A stretch of DNA of 64,000 nucleotides from Hyunsoonleella flava. Lineage in GTDB: Bacteria; Bacteroidota; Bacteroidia; Flavobacteriales; Flavobacteriaceae. The translations under genes were made by a program, and so were the position numbers. Positions 43,873-52,343 of the stretch are shown here, one piece after another. The notes under the pieces are model-generated. The model was given only the letters and a program-made list of their open reading frames with translations. It did not search any database and was not told the DNA's origin. The stretch's first letter is position 1. Each line of letters begins with the position of its first letter. The stretch is taken from the NCBI RefSeq assembly GCF_004310325.1, contig NZ_SIRT01000002.1:248001-312000 (forward strand). The letters are read 5' to 3'.

Positions 43873-43896
43873 TGTATTTTGATTTTCGAGTTCTAA

Positions 43897-43904
43897 CAAA
43901 AATA
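43897..43904 (-). promoter_or_regulatory. -7 box of the kynU operon (TATTTTTG)
   Basis: Exact TANNTTTG match on the minus strand; transcription from it would start after the first open TTG codon and leave a leader of about 20 nt before the TTG at 43872. Confidence 0.55.
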
Positions 43905-43989
43905 AACAATATTAACTTAGGAAGGAAGCCTAAAACTATAGGTTTATCATACATTGATTTTTTTGTATCTTTAGTAAAAACTTAAAGTT

Positions 43990-44409
43990 ATGGGGAAAAT
44001 AAAGGAATATACAAATGGCGAAACTACAGTAGTTTGGGAAGCTAATAAATGTATTCATTCTGCGATTTGCGCTAAGGGTTTACCAAGAGTTTTCAGACCG
44101 AGATTAAGACCTTGGATAAAAATGGATGAGGCCGAAACCGAAGCTATAATAAACCAAGTAAAGCAATGTCCATCAGGTGCGTTGCGTTATTATATGAATG
44201 ATGAAGGAGATGAAACTACCGAAACGGTGGAAACAAAAGTTGAGATTTTGGAAAATGGTCCCTTACTAGTGTATGGCACTTTGAACGTCGTAGATAAAGA
44301 TGGAAACGAGGAAGTAAAAAACAAAACCACAGCATTTTGTAGATGTGGAAAATCAGATAACAAACCATATTGTGATGGAGCTCACGTAAAAACTGAATTT
44401 AAAGGATAG
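43990..44409 (+). CDS. divergent 4Fe-4S ferredoxin plus CDGSH iron-sulfur protein
   Basis: A 139-residue fusion of two iron-sulfur modules. Residues 15-70: a Fer4_19-type domain (NKCIHSAICAKGLPRVF ... VKQCPSGALRYY), with only three visible Cys in that half. Residues 112-135: a CDGSH zinc-finger-like 2Fe-2S site, CRCGKSDNKPYCDGAH, with three Cys and one His ligands. Such fusions occur in many bacteria with an electron-transfer or redox-sensing role that is not defined. It is divergent from kynU and followed by a long hairpin. Confidence 0.88.
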   Translation: MGKIKEYTNGETTVVWEANKCIHSAICAKGLPRVFRPRLRPWIKMDEAETEAIINQVKQCPSGALRYYMNDEGDETTETVETKVEILENGPLLVYGTLNVVDKDGNEEVKNKTTAFCRCGKSDNKPYCDGAHVKTEFKG

Positions 44410-44432
44410 TTTAAGAAACTATATAAAAAGAT

Positions 44433-44463
44433 AAAGCGCTTCAATTTATAATTGAGGCGCTTT
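44433..44463 (+). terminator. hairpin after the CDGSH gene (probable terminator)
   Basis: A 13-bp stem with one G-T pair (AAAGCGCTTCAAT / ATTGAGGCGCTTT) and a 5-nt loop, 24 bp after the stop. There are only three T at its end, so termination efficiency is uncertain. Confidence 0.55.
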
Positions 44464-44546
44464 GGATATATATAGACGCGTATGCGGAAAAAACGTTATA
44501 CTTTATTTACGATATTGGTCGCCATTTAGATGTTAAACTTACAGAA

Positions 44547-45347
44547 ATGAAATCAAACCATTCTTTTTTTGAAACCAATAAAGCAACTTGGAATACTAAG
44601 GTCAAAGTTCATGCCAAAAGTGAGATGTACAACATGGAAGCTTTTAAGAAAGGAAATTCGTCCCTTATGCCTTATGAATTAGAGGCTTTGGGCGATGTAA
44701 AGGGAAAATCGCTATTGCATTTACAATGCCATTTTGGGCAAGATACCTTAAGTTGGAGTAGGCTAGGAGCCAAATGCATAGGGGTAGATTTAAGTGATGA
44801 GGGCATAAAATTAGCCAAAGCATTGAATACTGAGTTGAAGTTGGATGCAGAATTTGTATGCTGTAATGTTCTAGATACATCAAAGTATATAAAAGATGTG
44901 TTTGATGTTGTGTTCACCAGTTATGGCGTAATTGGATGGTTGCCCGATTTAAAACCTTGGGGTAAAATGATTGCGGAACGCTTAAAGAAAGGCGGTACTT
45001 TTTTTATGGTAGAATTCCACCCTATAGTTTGGATGTTTGATTATCTAGAAGAGAAACCTGTGATGAAATACGGTTATATGCAAGACGATGTAATTTATGA
45101 AGAATACGAAGGTACTTATGCCAACGAAAACTCTAAAATGATAAGTAAGGAGTATGGCTGGAACCACGGTTTAGGCGAGGTAGTTACAGCACTAACCGAA
45201 GCGGGTTTGCATATTGAGTATTTAAAAGAATACGATGAAAGCCCTTATGACGTGTTACCAAATTTGGAAAAGCAAGATTCTGGAATGTTTGTGACTAAGG
45301 ATAGGTTATATCCTTTGGTTTTTTGTTTGAAGGCTGTAAAAATATAG
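44547..45347 (+). CDS. class I SAM-dependent methyltransferase
   Basis: A 266-residue cytoplasmic methyltransferase. The SAM pocket is LLHLQCHFGQDTLSWSRLGAKCIGVDLSDEGIKLAK, then CCNVLDTSKYIKDVFDVVFTSYGVIGWLPDL. This is the type in which the first glycine motif is HLQCHFGQDTL, common in Bacteroidota. Later comes FFMVEFHPIVWMFD. Substrate unknown. Stands alone after a hairpin. Confidence 0.85.
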   Translation: MKSNHSFFETNKATWNTKVKVHAKSEMYNMEAFKKGNSSLMPYELEALGDVKGKSLLHLQCHFGQDTLSWSRLGAKCIGVDLSDEGIKLAKALNTELKLDAEFVCCNVLDTSKYIKDVFDVVFTSYGVIGWLPDLKPWGKMIAERLKKGGTFFMVEFHPIVWMFDYLEEKPVMKYGYMQDDVIYEEYEGTYANENSKMISKEYGWNHGLGEVVTALTEAGLHIEYLKEYDESPYDVLPNLEKQDSGMFVTKDRLYPLVFCLKAVKI

Positions 45348-45384
45348 GCTAAGTAGTTTCCCAAAAAAGAAGGACTGTGCTAAA

Positions 45385-46044
45385 TTAATGACTCTCCTTC
45401 AACAATTCCTTTGGAAACTTAGCTTGAAAACGCTTTAATCTTGGGATAGACACATTGCGGATATAACTATTATTAGGGTGTAAACGCTCATAGTTTTGGT
45501 GGTAATCCTCAGCTACCCAAAACTTTTGGAATGGATATACCTCGGCCGCAATTTTAGCGTCTAGTTTTTTAGCCAAAGCGTCTTTTTTTTCTAATATAAT
45601 TTTCTTTTGAGCTTCATTTTGATAAAAAATAATAGAACGGTATTGTGAACCTCTGTCTGGGCCTTGTCCATTTACCTGCGTTGGATTTTGTGATGCGAAA
45701 TAAGCATCTACCAAAATTTCAAAACTTACCACTTTTGGGTCATAAATTACTTCAACAGCTTCGGCATGTCCTGTTCGTCCTGTATTACTCGCCTCGTAGG
45801 TTGGGTTTTTGGTATAGCCTCCGGCATAGCCATTAATAACTTCGTCTACACCTTTTATACTCTCGTAAACCGCTTCTACGCACCAAAAACAGCCACTTGC
45901 AAAATAGGCTTTTGCTTTGCCATTTTTAATAGGGACTTCAACCGGTTCTGCATTTATAACGGCTTGCTGTTTTTTATTGTTTTGTGCTGAGTTTTGACAA
46001 CTGAATGTTAATGCTACAACTAAAAGGGTGATTAAATTTCTCAT
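45385..46044 (-). CDS. msrA: peptide-methionine (S)-S-oxide reductase, exported
   Basis: A 219-residue MsrA with an N-terminal lipoprotein signal (LTFSCQN), placing the repair of oxidised methionine in the periplasm. The catalytic Cys is in ASGCFWCVEAVYE; the substrate pocket GYAGGYTKNPTYE, HAEAVEVIYDP and the tail YHQNYERLHP are intact. No fused MsrB domain. The near-consensus box TATTTTTA lies upstream (about 46070-46077). Confidence 0.95.
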   Translation of the reverse strand: MRNLITLLVVALTFSCQNSAQNNKKQQAVINAEPVEVPIKNGKAKAYFASGCFWCVEAVYESIKGVDEVINGYAGGYTKNPTYEASNTGRTGHAEAVEVIYDPKVVSFEILVDAYFASQNPTQVNGQGPDRGSQYRSIIFYQNEAQKKIILEKKDALAKKLDAKIAAEVYPFQKFWVAEDYHQNYERLHPNNSYIRNVSIPRLKRFQAKFPKELLKESH

Positions 46045-46127
46045 GTTTTTTCTTTTTCTAATAGACGTTTAAAAATACTAAACCTTAAATAATTAAGTGT
46101 GAAAGTTGTTTTAAAATTATTTTCAAT

Positions 46128-46154
46128 AAAAAAAGCCTTCAGAAAACTGAAGGC
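46128..46154 (-). terminator. intrinsic terminator of the Nif3/coiled-coil operon
   Basis: On the minus strand: stem GCCTTCAG / CTGAAGGC with a 4-nt loop followed by seven T, 26 bp after the stop at 46180. Confidence 0.85.
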
Positions 46155-46179
46155 TCTTGAATATGTAGTTGAAAAGCGT

Positions 46180-46959
46180 TTACAGTTTAGCAAACAATTT
46201 CTCCATTTTTGCTTTTTGTTCTTCAGCTAAAACAGCGTCGACTAGGATTCTGCCACTGTGCTCGTCAGTTATTACTTTTTGTCTAGAAGCAATTTCTACC
46301 TGAACCTGAGGCGGAATAGTAAAGAAAGAACCACCTGAAGCACCTCTTTCAATCGGTACCACTGCTAGTCCGTTTTTTACATTTTTACGAATTCTGTCAT
46401 AGGCAGCAACCAAACGGTCTTCTATTTGTTTTTTATACTCTTCTGATTTGCTTAATAAGGCTTGCTCTTCTTTTTCGGTTTCGGCTAAAATAGCGTCTAA
46501 CTCTCCTTTTTTGTGTTTAAGGTGTGTTTCACGTTCTTTTAACTGATCTTTTGTACCAGCAATAACCTCCTTTTTCTGCTCAATTTGAACTTTAAATTCC
46601 TTGATGTGCTTTTCGGCTAATTGAATTTCTAATTCTTGAAACTCGATTTCTTTAGAAAGAGAATTGAATTCTCTGTTGTTTCTAACATTTTTTTGCTGCT
46701 CACCGTATTTTTTTATTAGTGCTTTAGACTCTTCAATTAAGTTTTTTCTAGATGAAATATCGTTATCAATTACAGCTAGGTCGTTTACTAATTTCTCAAG
46801 TCTGGTGTTTAATCCAGCAACTTCATCTTCTAAATCTCTTACTTCTAAAGGCAATTCTCCACGTACGTTTCTTATTTCGTCAATGCGAGAATCTATAAGT
46901 TGTAAATCGTAAAGGGCTCTTAAACGCTCTTCTACACTAACTTCTTTCTTTTTAGCCAT
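46180..46959 (-). CDS. coiled-coil protein of the C4-type zinc-ribbon (CT398/CdsZ-like) family, zinc site lost
   Basis: A 259-residue protein: a long antiparallel coiled coil (residues 10-190, Glu/Lys rich) and a small C-terminal domain that in relatives is a zinc ribbon with two CxxC pairs. Here the pairs are replaced: GASGGSFFTIPPQVQ (206-220) and TDEHSGRIL (231-239) contain no Cys at all, while the TIPPQ and GRIL framework remains. The protein is soluble; relatives are thought to be adaptor proteins. It follows the Nif3 gene with a 3-bp gap, a pairing I recall from other bacteria. Confidence 0.85.
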   Translation of the reverse strand: MAKKKEVSVEERLRALYDLQLIDSRIDEIRNVRGELPLEVRDLEDEVAGLNTRLEKLVNDLAVIDNDISSRKNLIEESKALIKKYGEQQKNVRNNREFNSLSKEIEFQELEIQLAEKHIKEFKVQIEQKKEVIAGTKDQLKERETHLKHKKGELDAILAETEKEEQALLSKSEEYKKQIEDRLVAAYDRIRKNVKNGLAVVPIERGASGGSFFTIPPQVQVEIASRQKVITDEHSGRILVDAVLAEEQKAKMEKLFAKL

Positions 46960-46962
46960 ACT

Positions 46963-48057
46963 TTAAAAATACTTAACAGGATTGGTATTTGTGTTTGATA
47001 AAATGATTGCAAAATTAGTAATTTTTTTCGTAAGATGCTCTACTAAAAGCGTTTTTGTGAATTGTTCGCTTTCGTAATGCCCAATGTCTGCCAAAAGAAT
47101 GGAATTTTCAGAAGAGAAGAAGTCATGATATTTCAAATCGGCCGTAACAAATGCATCAGCTCCTGCCGATTTAGCGGCATTGATAGCAAAGCTTCCAGAA
47201 CCTCCTAAGACCGCTACTTTTTTGATATCCTTATTCAGAAAATCGGAGTGACGAATACATCCCGTTTTCATTTTTGTTTTAAGATGAGTTAGAAAGTCTT
47301 TTTCTGAAAGTGGCGTTGTAAGCTCGCCAATCATACCCATACCTATATGTTGATTTTTGTTTTCAATGGTAATTACTTCGTAAGCCACTTCTTCATACGA
47401 ATGGGTTTCAAAAAGTGTCTTTAACACTCTTGATTCTAAATGTTTTGCAAATGTTACCGTTATTTTTGTTTCATGCTCAGTATGCGTTTCTCCTTTTTCT
47501 CCAATTGTGGGAGATGACATGTCGTTGCCTTTGAATGTGCCATAACCTTCTACATTGAAACTGCAATTATCATAATTACCAATACTGCCTGCGCCAACAC
47601 TAAATAAAGCCCTCCTTAACACCTCGGCTTCATGTTTAGGAACGTAAGTAGTCAATTTTTTTATGGTGCCATGTTGTGGTATCAAGATTTTTTTGTTCTC
47701 CAACCCCAGCTGATTACAAATCATATCATTTACACCTTGATACGAATTATCTAAAGCAGTGTGTATGCTGTAAATAGCAATATTATGTTTAATGGCTTTT
47801 ATCACTACACGCTCCACGTAATTTTTACCAGTTAACTTTTTTAAACCTTTAAAAATGATGGGGTGAAAACTTACTATAAGGTTGCAGTTTTTCGCTATAG
47901 CTTCATCTACGACGGTTTCTAGCGTGTCCAGTGTCACTAAAACGCCAGATACTTTTGCGGTTTTGTCGCCAACTAAGAGGCCTACGTTATCAAAATCTTC
48001 GGCATAGGCCGACGGTGCAAGGCTTTCTAAATGATCTATAACGTCTTGTACAATCAT
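46963..48057 (-). CDS. Nif3-like dinuclear metal centre protein (GTP cyclohydrolase I type 2 homologue)
   Basis: A 364-residue protein of the Nif3/YbgI family, which forms hexamers with a two-metal site. The motifs are AYAEDFDNVGLLVGD (Glu/Asp), NLIVSFHPIIFKGLKK (HP metal ligand), IYSIHTALDNSYQGVND (His, Asp) and the C-terminal LADIGHYESEQFTKTLL (His, Glu). A PII-like insert lies in the middle, giving the long form. I placed the start at MIVQDVIDHLESLAP because a -7 box (48076-48083) would lie inside the longer frame. Function in vivo is uncertain. Confidence 0.93.
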   Translation of the reverse strand: MIVQDVIDHLESLAPSAYAEDFDNVGLLVGDKTAKVSGVLVTLDTLETVVDEAIAKNCNLIVSFHPIIFKGLKKLTGKNYVERVVIKAIKHNIAIYSIHTALDNSYQGVNDMICNQLGLENKKILIPQHGTIKKLTTYVPKHEAEVLRRALFSVGAGSIGNYDNCSFNVEGYGTFKGNDMSSPTIGEKGETHTEHETKITVTFAKHLESRVLKTLFETHSYEEVAYEVITIENKNQHIGMGMIGELTTPLSEKDFLTHLKTKMKTGCIRHSDFLNKDIKKVAVLGGSGSFAINAAKSAGADAFVTADLKYHDFFSSENSILLADIGHYESEQFTKTLLVEHLTKKITNFAIILSNTNTNPVKYF

Positions 48058-48075
48058 AAGGTTTGTATTTAGTAT

Positions 48076-48083
48076 CAAAGATA
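48076..48083 (-). promoter_or_regulatory. -7 box of the Nif3 operon (TATCTTTG)
   Basis: Exact TANNTTTG match on the minus strand, 18 nt before the start at 48057. It lies only 7 bp from the opposite-strand box at 48091-48098. Confidence 0.65.
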
Positions 48084-48090
48084 AAATAAT

Positions 48091-48098
48091 TACATTCG
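48091..48098 (+). promoter_or_regulatory. -7-like box before lpxK (TACATTCG)
   Basis: One mismatch to TANNTTTG, ending 4 nt before the lpxK GTG start codon: the same spacing as at tatA and at 19865. Confidence 0.45.
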
Positions 48099-48102
48099 TG
48101 TT

Positions 48103-49116
48103 GTGAAGCTCATCAGAAAAATATTATTTCCAATAGTGCCGATATATTTCCTGATTACTTGGTTACGCAATAAGGCGTATGATTTAGGAATAAAATCATC
48201 AACTGCATTTAATGTACCCGTAATTTGTGTAGGCAATTTAAGTGTTGGCGGTACAGGAAAAACGCCAATGATTGAGTATTTGATACAAATTTTAAAGGAG
48301 GATTATGACATAGCAACGTTGAGTAGGGGCTACAAAAGGAAGACTGTAGGATTTCAAATGGCAAATAAAAATTCTAATGCTGCGGATTTAGGTGATGAAC
48401 CTTATCAGTTTCATAATAAATTTGGTAAAATAATTCGTGTAGCCGTGGATAGTAATCGTGTAAGAGGCATATCACGGTTGATGCAACTGGATGATCCGCC
48501 ACAAGTTATATTGCTTGATGATGCCTTTCAACATAGAAAAGTAAAAGCTGGATTAAATGTTTTATTGACAACCTTTGATAATCCCTATTTTAAGGATATT
48601 GTTCTGCCTACTGGAGATTTAAGAGAGCCTAGAAGTGGTGCAAATCGTGCCAATATCATTGTAGTTACTAAATGTCCGTTAGGTTTAACCAATCACGATA
48701 AATCCGAATTTTTAAAGCGTATAAATCCAAAAGATGGACAGCATGTGTGTTTTAGTTCAATTTCATATGCTGAAAACATATTATCAAAGTCTTCTAAAAT
48801 CAATTTAGAAAATTTGGGAGATTTCACTCTAGTGACAGGGATTGCGAATGCAACACCGCTTGTGAGCTTTCTAAAATCTAAAAATTTAAGTTTTGAACAT
48901 TTAAATTTTAAAGACCATCATGAATTTTCTTCGCAAGATATTTCTAATTTAGAAGCAAAAACAAGGATACTAACTACGGAAAAAGATTTTATGCGTTTGA
49001 AGCAATATAAATCTCTTGATAATAAACTGTTTTACTTGCCAATAAAGGCCACGATTGACGAAAACGAGAAATTTGATGCTATGGTAAGACGCTTTGTAAC
49101 CTCATTTAAGCAGTAG
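48103..49116 (+). CDS. lpxK: tetraacyldisaccharide 4'-kinase
   Basis: A 337-residue inner-membrane kinase of lipid A synthesis. One N-terminal membrane helix (KILFPIVPIYFLITWL), the Walker A motif GNLSVGGTGKTPM, the DDAFQHRKVKAG segment with the catalytic Asp-His, and LDDAF/LPTGDLREPRSGANRAN are all canonical. It starts with GTG, right behind a -7-like box. It overlaps the end of the histidine kinase gene by 11 bp, tail to tail. Confidence 0.95.
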   Translation: MKLIRKILFPIVPIYFLITWLRNKAYDLGIKSSTAFNVPVICVGNLSVGGTGKTPMIEYLIQILKEDYDIATLSRGYKRKTVGFQMANKNSNAADLGDEPYQFHNKFGKIIRVAVDSNRVRGISRLMQLDDPPQVILLDDAFQHRKVKAGLNVLLTTFDNPYFKDIVLPTGDLREPRSGANRANIIVVTKCPLGLTNHDKSEFLKRINPKDGQHVCFSSISYAENILSKSSKINLENLGDFTLVTGIANATPLVSFLKSKNLSFEHLNFKDHHEFSSQDISNLEAKTRILTTEKDFMRLKQYKSLDNKLFYLPIKATIDENEKFDAMVRRFVTSFKQ

Positions 49117-51337
49117 CCGATTTTTTATCGGACAGCGCATTAAATAATTTTTTCTCAAATTCTTCTTGCTTGAATGGCTTAGGAATAATATCGGTAAATC
49201 CTGCTTCTTCAAACTCGTGCATCTTATCTTCAATGGTTACCGCAGTAAGCGCAAAAATGGTTAATTCCTTATCAAAAGTACGCACAATTTTTGTCGCTTC
49301 AATACCGCTTATACCTGGCATATGAATATCCATTAAAATAATGTCGTACTTATTGGTTTTTATCATATCCACCGCAGCCTCGCCATTATCCACAACATCG
49401 CAGGCAAGTTCCATTTTGGTTAAAATCTTTTTAGTAATCATTTGGTTGATTTTATTGTCTTCAACCACTAATATTTTAACCGAACTTAAATCAATATCAG
49501 GTTTTTTATCGAGCTTTTTAACTTCTTTCTTAGCTGCTTTTTCCTTTGCTTCGTTATATTCTAAAGGTACTTCAAAAAAGAACGTTGTCCCTTTACCTAA
49601 TTCACTTTGTAGGTAGATAGTTCCCTTTAAAATTTCGATTAAACCTTTTACTATGGAAAGTCCTAATCCTGTTCCACCGTACTTACGGTTAATTTGTATA
49701 GAGCCTTGGGAGAAACTTTCAAACATGTTGTCTTGTTTCTCTTTGGTTATACCGATACCATTATCTTCTACTTCAAAACGAAGTTGGTACATATCGTTTT
49801 CTTGTCCTATTTTGTATACTCTAATCCAAATATCTCCATCTTTTGTGAATTTGATGGAGTTACCAATAAGGTTTATCAATATCTGAGAAATCTTCAATTG
49901 GTCGGCTACAAAGTTTTCTGGTAAATCTTTATCATATTCAAAATGAATAGTGATGTTATTGTCCAATGCAGAATTGTTTAGCGCCAAAATAATGTTGTTA
50001 ATCTTCTTTTTAAGATTAAAAGGTTCTGGCTCAATTTCTACTTTATTTGCTTCAATTTTGTTAATTTGAAGTATATCGTTTATAAAAGTTAGTAGGTAGT
50101 CTCCTGAAAATTTTAAAGATTTTAAGTGCTGAATCTGCTCTGGTTTTGGGTCTTCATCCAATAACATATTACTTAAGCCCGTAACAGCATAAAGTGGCGT
50201 TCTTAACTCATGGGTTACTGTAGACAAGAAATTGGCTTTCGTTTTAGATGCCAATTCTGCTTTTTCTTTAGCAACAATAAGCTCATTATTTTTTTTATGG
50301 AGCATGTTGTTGGTCTTTAACCTTATGTTGTTGTTCTTATACAAAGAAAGTGTGAGTAACGACAGAATGGTAATTAAAGCAACACTTAGTATTGATATTA
50401 AAGTACTCAGATCGTTTTTACTATTAGCCTCTTCCAGTTCTGCTTGCTGTTTTTTGTTGCTTTCAATTTGATCGTTAATTAAAAACTCAATTCGTTTTTC
50501 AGGCGATAAATTTGCTCGTTTTACAGCTCTTAAGGAGTCAGACAATTTGATATGCTCTTTTAAATAAGTAGTTGCAAGTTCAAAGTTGTTGGTGTTTTCA
50601 TAAATATTGCTTAGTACCAAAAGACCAGAGTTCTGGATAGGTTTTAATCCTTCAGACTTTGCTATTTCTAAACCTTCTTTAGTGAAGTTTAAAGCTTTTT
50701 CGTGTTCATTTAGGATATTGTGTATTTTTCCATGATTCACCAGCGCACTGCTTAAAGTAACATTTAGTTCTTCTTTTCTGGCCAGTGCTACAGCTTGTTC
50801 TGTAAGTTCTCTCGCTTTCCTATAATTTTTAAGCTCTATATAGGCATTACCTTCAGCCAATAATGTCTCTGCAAGTTCCTTATCTAGTTTTTCTTCTTGA
50901 AATTTAGATTTTGCAGCGCGATAGGAATCCAACGCTTGGTAGATGTTTTTTTTCGCCATGTAAACATCTCCAAATGTTTTGTATGAACGACCTAGGTTTT
51001 TGTTGTCGTCAATAATGCGTTGCATTTCAACAGCAGTAGTAAGTGCCTTAATAGCTGCATCTTCCTCTTCAATAATTAAGTGAAGTCGCCCTTTTATAGA
51101 TTGAATTAATCCTATACTTTTTTTGTTGTCGGAGTTTTGGGCAAGTTCTAGAGCTTCATCGAGTGTTTTTTGAGCTTCGAAATAATTGAAGTTTTCAATA
51201 TCTTTTTCAGATTGCTCAATGTGATAGTTGATATTATTTTGAATAATCTCTGGATCCTCCTCAAAAGCATTTTGAGAGAACAAACAGCTTGATAATAACA
51301 TCAAAACAATAAATATGTATTGTTTTATTTGGGACAT
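49106..51337 (-). CDS. TPR-containing hybrid sensor histidine kinase / response regulator
   Basis: A 743-residue one-protein phosphorelay. Signal peptide (1-20), periplasmic TPR array (about 35-270), transmembrane helix (310-333), HisKA domain with phospho-His376 (TVTHELRTPL), HATPase domain (NLIGNSIKFTKDG, DNGIGI, GTGLGLSIVKGL), and a receiver domain with phospho-Asp670 (ILVVEDNKIN, LMDIHMP, ALTA, PKPF). No output domain, so it should signal through its receiver or another partner. In front of the gene are three TCGACAAA repeats spaced 21 bp (51354-51403), the third overlapping the -7 box. Confidence 0.93.
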   Translation of the reverse strand: MSQIKQYIFIVLMLLSSCLFSQNAFEEDPEIIQNNINYHIEQSEKDIENFNYFEAQKTLDEALELAQNSDNKKSIGLIQSIKGRLHLIIEEEDAAIKALTTAVEMQRIIDDNKNLGRSYKTFGDVYMAKKNIYQALDSYRAAKSKFQEEKLDKELAETLLAEGNAYIELKNYRKARELTEQAVALARKEELNVTLSSALVNHGKIHNILNEHEKALNFTKEGLEIAKSEGLKPIQNSGLLVLSNIYENTNNFELATTYLKEHIKLSDSLRAVKRANLSPEKRIEFLINDQIESNKKQQAELEEANSKNDLSTLISILSVALITILSLLTLSLYKNNNIRLKTNNMLHKKNNELIVAKEKAELASKTKANFLSTVTHELRTPLYAVTGLSNMLLDEDPKPEQIQHLKSLKFSGDYLLTFINDILQINKIEANKVEIEPEPFNLKKKINNIILALNNSALDNNITIHFEYDKDLPENFVADQLKISQILINLIGNSIKFTKDGDIWIRVYKIGQENDMYQLRFEVEDNGIGITKEKQDNMFESFSQGSIQINRKYGGTGLGLSIVKGLIEILKGTIYLQSELGKGTTFFFEVPLEYNEAKEKAAKKEVKKLDKKPDIDLSSVKILVVEDNKINQMITKKILTKMELACDVVDNGEAAVDMIKTNKYDIILMDIHMPGISGIEATKIVRTFDKELTIFALTAVTIEDKMHEFEEAGFTDIIPKPFKQEEFEKKLFNALSDKKSATA

Positions 51338-51353
51338 TTTAGTTTCAAATAGG

Positions 51354-51403
51354 TCGACAAATATAAATATTTATTCGACAAAATACACTTTTTTCTCGAC
51401 AAA
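51354..51403. promoter_or_regulatory. three 21-bp-spaced direct repeats (TCGACAAA), putative operator of the hybrid kinase gene
   Basis: TCGACAAA occurs at 51354-51361, 51375-51382 and 51396-51403, each start exactly 21 bp from the last, i.e. two helical turns on the same face of the DNA. On the coding (minus) strand it reads TTTGTCGA. The copy nearest the gene overlaps the -7 box. All three lie in the gap between lipA and the kinase gene. Candidate binding array for a transcription factor; the protein is not known. Confidence 0.65.
51358..51365 (-). promoter_or_regulatory. -7 box of the hybrid kinase gene (TATATTTG)
   Basis: Exact TANNTTTG match on the minus strand, 20 nt before the start codon at 51337; its TTTG is also the first half of one of the 21-bp-spaced repeats. 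Confidence 0.6.
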
Positions 51404-51415
51404 TTGCATATTTAT

Positions 51416-52297
51416 TTAATTTATATGCTTTTGGGCTTTATACGAAGAGCGTACCAAAGCACTACTCTCAACATGTCTAAAACCTAAATCAAGACCTATT
51501 TCTTTGTATTCATCAAATTCGTCAGGATTAATAAAACGCCTTACAGGAAGGTGTTTTTTACTGGGTTGTAGGTATTGACCGATAGTAACAACATCAACAT
51601 CATTTTCTCTTAAATCATGGAGTGTAGCTATAACTTCTTCCCTCGTTTCTCCTAAACCGAGCATAATACCAGACTTTGTACGTCGCTGTCCTTGTTGTTT
51701 TAAATATTTTAAAACGCCCATGCTTCTATCATACTTTGCTTGAATGCGCACCTCGCGAGTTAACCTTCTTACGGTTTCAATATTATGGGATACTACTTCA
51801 GGAGCCACATTGATGATGCGGTCAATATGTCTTTCGATACCCTGAAAATCAGGGATGAGCGTTTCTAAAGTGGTTTCAGGGTTCATTCTACGAACAGCAT
51901 TTACGGTTTCAGCCCACATAATGCTTCCCATATCCTTCAAGTCGTCTCTATCAACACTGGTTAAAACAGCATGTTTTATTTTCATTATTTTTATGGAACG
52001 GGCTACTTTTTCAGGTTCGTCCCAATCTACCGTTTCCGGTCTACCTGTTTTTACGCCGCAAAATCCACAAGAACGTGTACAAATATTTCCCAGTATCATA
52101 AAAGTAGCTGTACCTTCTCCCCAGCATTCACCCATATTAGGGCAACTCCCTGAGGTGCAGATAGTATTCAGCTTGTATTTATCTACTAAGCCTCTTAATT
52201 CGGTATATTTTTTTCCAGTAGGCAGCTTAACGCGTAACCATTTTGGTTTCGCTTGTCGCTCTGGCAGTATATTCGAAATTATCTCCTTTTCCATCAA
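51416..52297 (-). CDS. lipA: lipoyl synthase
   Basis: A 293-residue radical-SAM enzyme inserting two sulfurs into octanoyl groups. The auxiliary cluster ligands are [13 protein letters not shown], the radical-SAM cluster is CTRSCGFC, and the conserved RSSY (auxiliary-cluster Ser) is in ALVRSSYKA. Also present: [11 protein letters not shown] and GLGETREEV. Length normal. The -7 box at 52312-52319 lies 14 nt before the first ATG. Confidence 0.97.
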   Translation of the reverse strand: MMEKEIISNILPERQAKPKWLRVKLPTGKKYTELRGLVDKYKLNTICTSGSCPNMGECWGEGTATFMILGNICTRSCGFCGVKTGRPETVDWDEPEKVARSIKIMKIKHAVLTSVDRDDLKDMGSIMWAETVNAVRRMNPETTLETLIPDFQGIERHIDRIINVAPEVVSHNIETVRRLTREVRIQAKYDRSMGVLKYLKQQGQRRTKSGIMLGLGETREEVIATLHDLRENDVDVVTIGQYLQPSKKHLPVRRFINPDEFDEYKEIGLDLGFRHVESSALVRSSYKAQKHIN

Positions 52298-52311
52298 TTA
52301 AAATTGAACTG

Positions 52312-52319
52312 CAAAGATA
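52312..52319 (-). promoter_or_regulatory. -7 box of lipA (TATCTTTG)
   Basis: Exact TANNTTTG match on the minus strand, 14 nt before the first start codon. Confidence 0.65.
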
Positions 52320-52343
52320 CGAAGTATTCCATTAAATACTATG

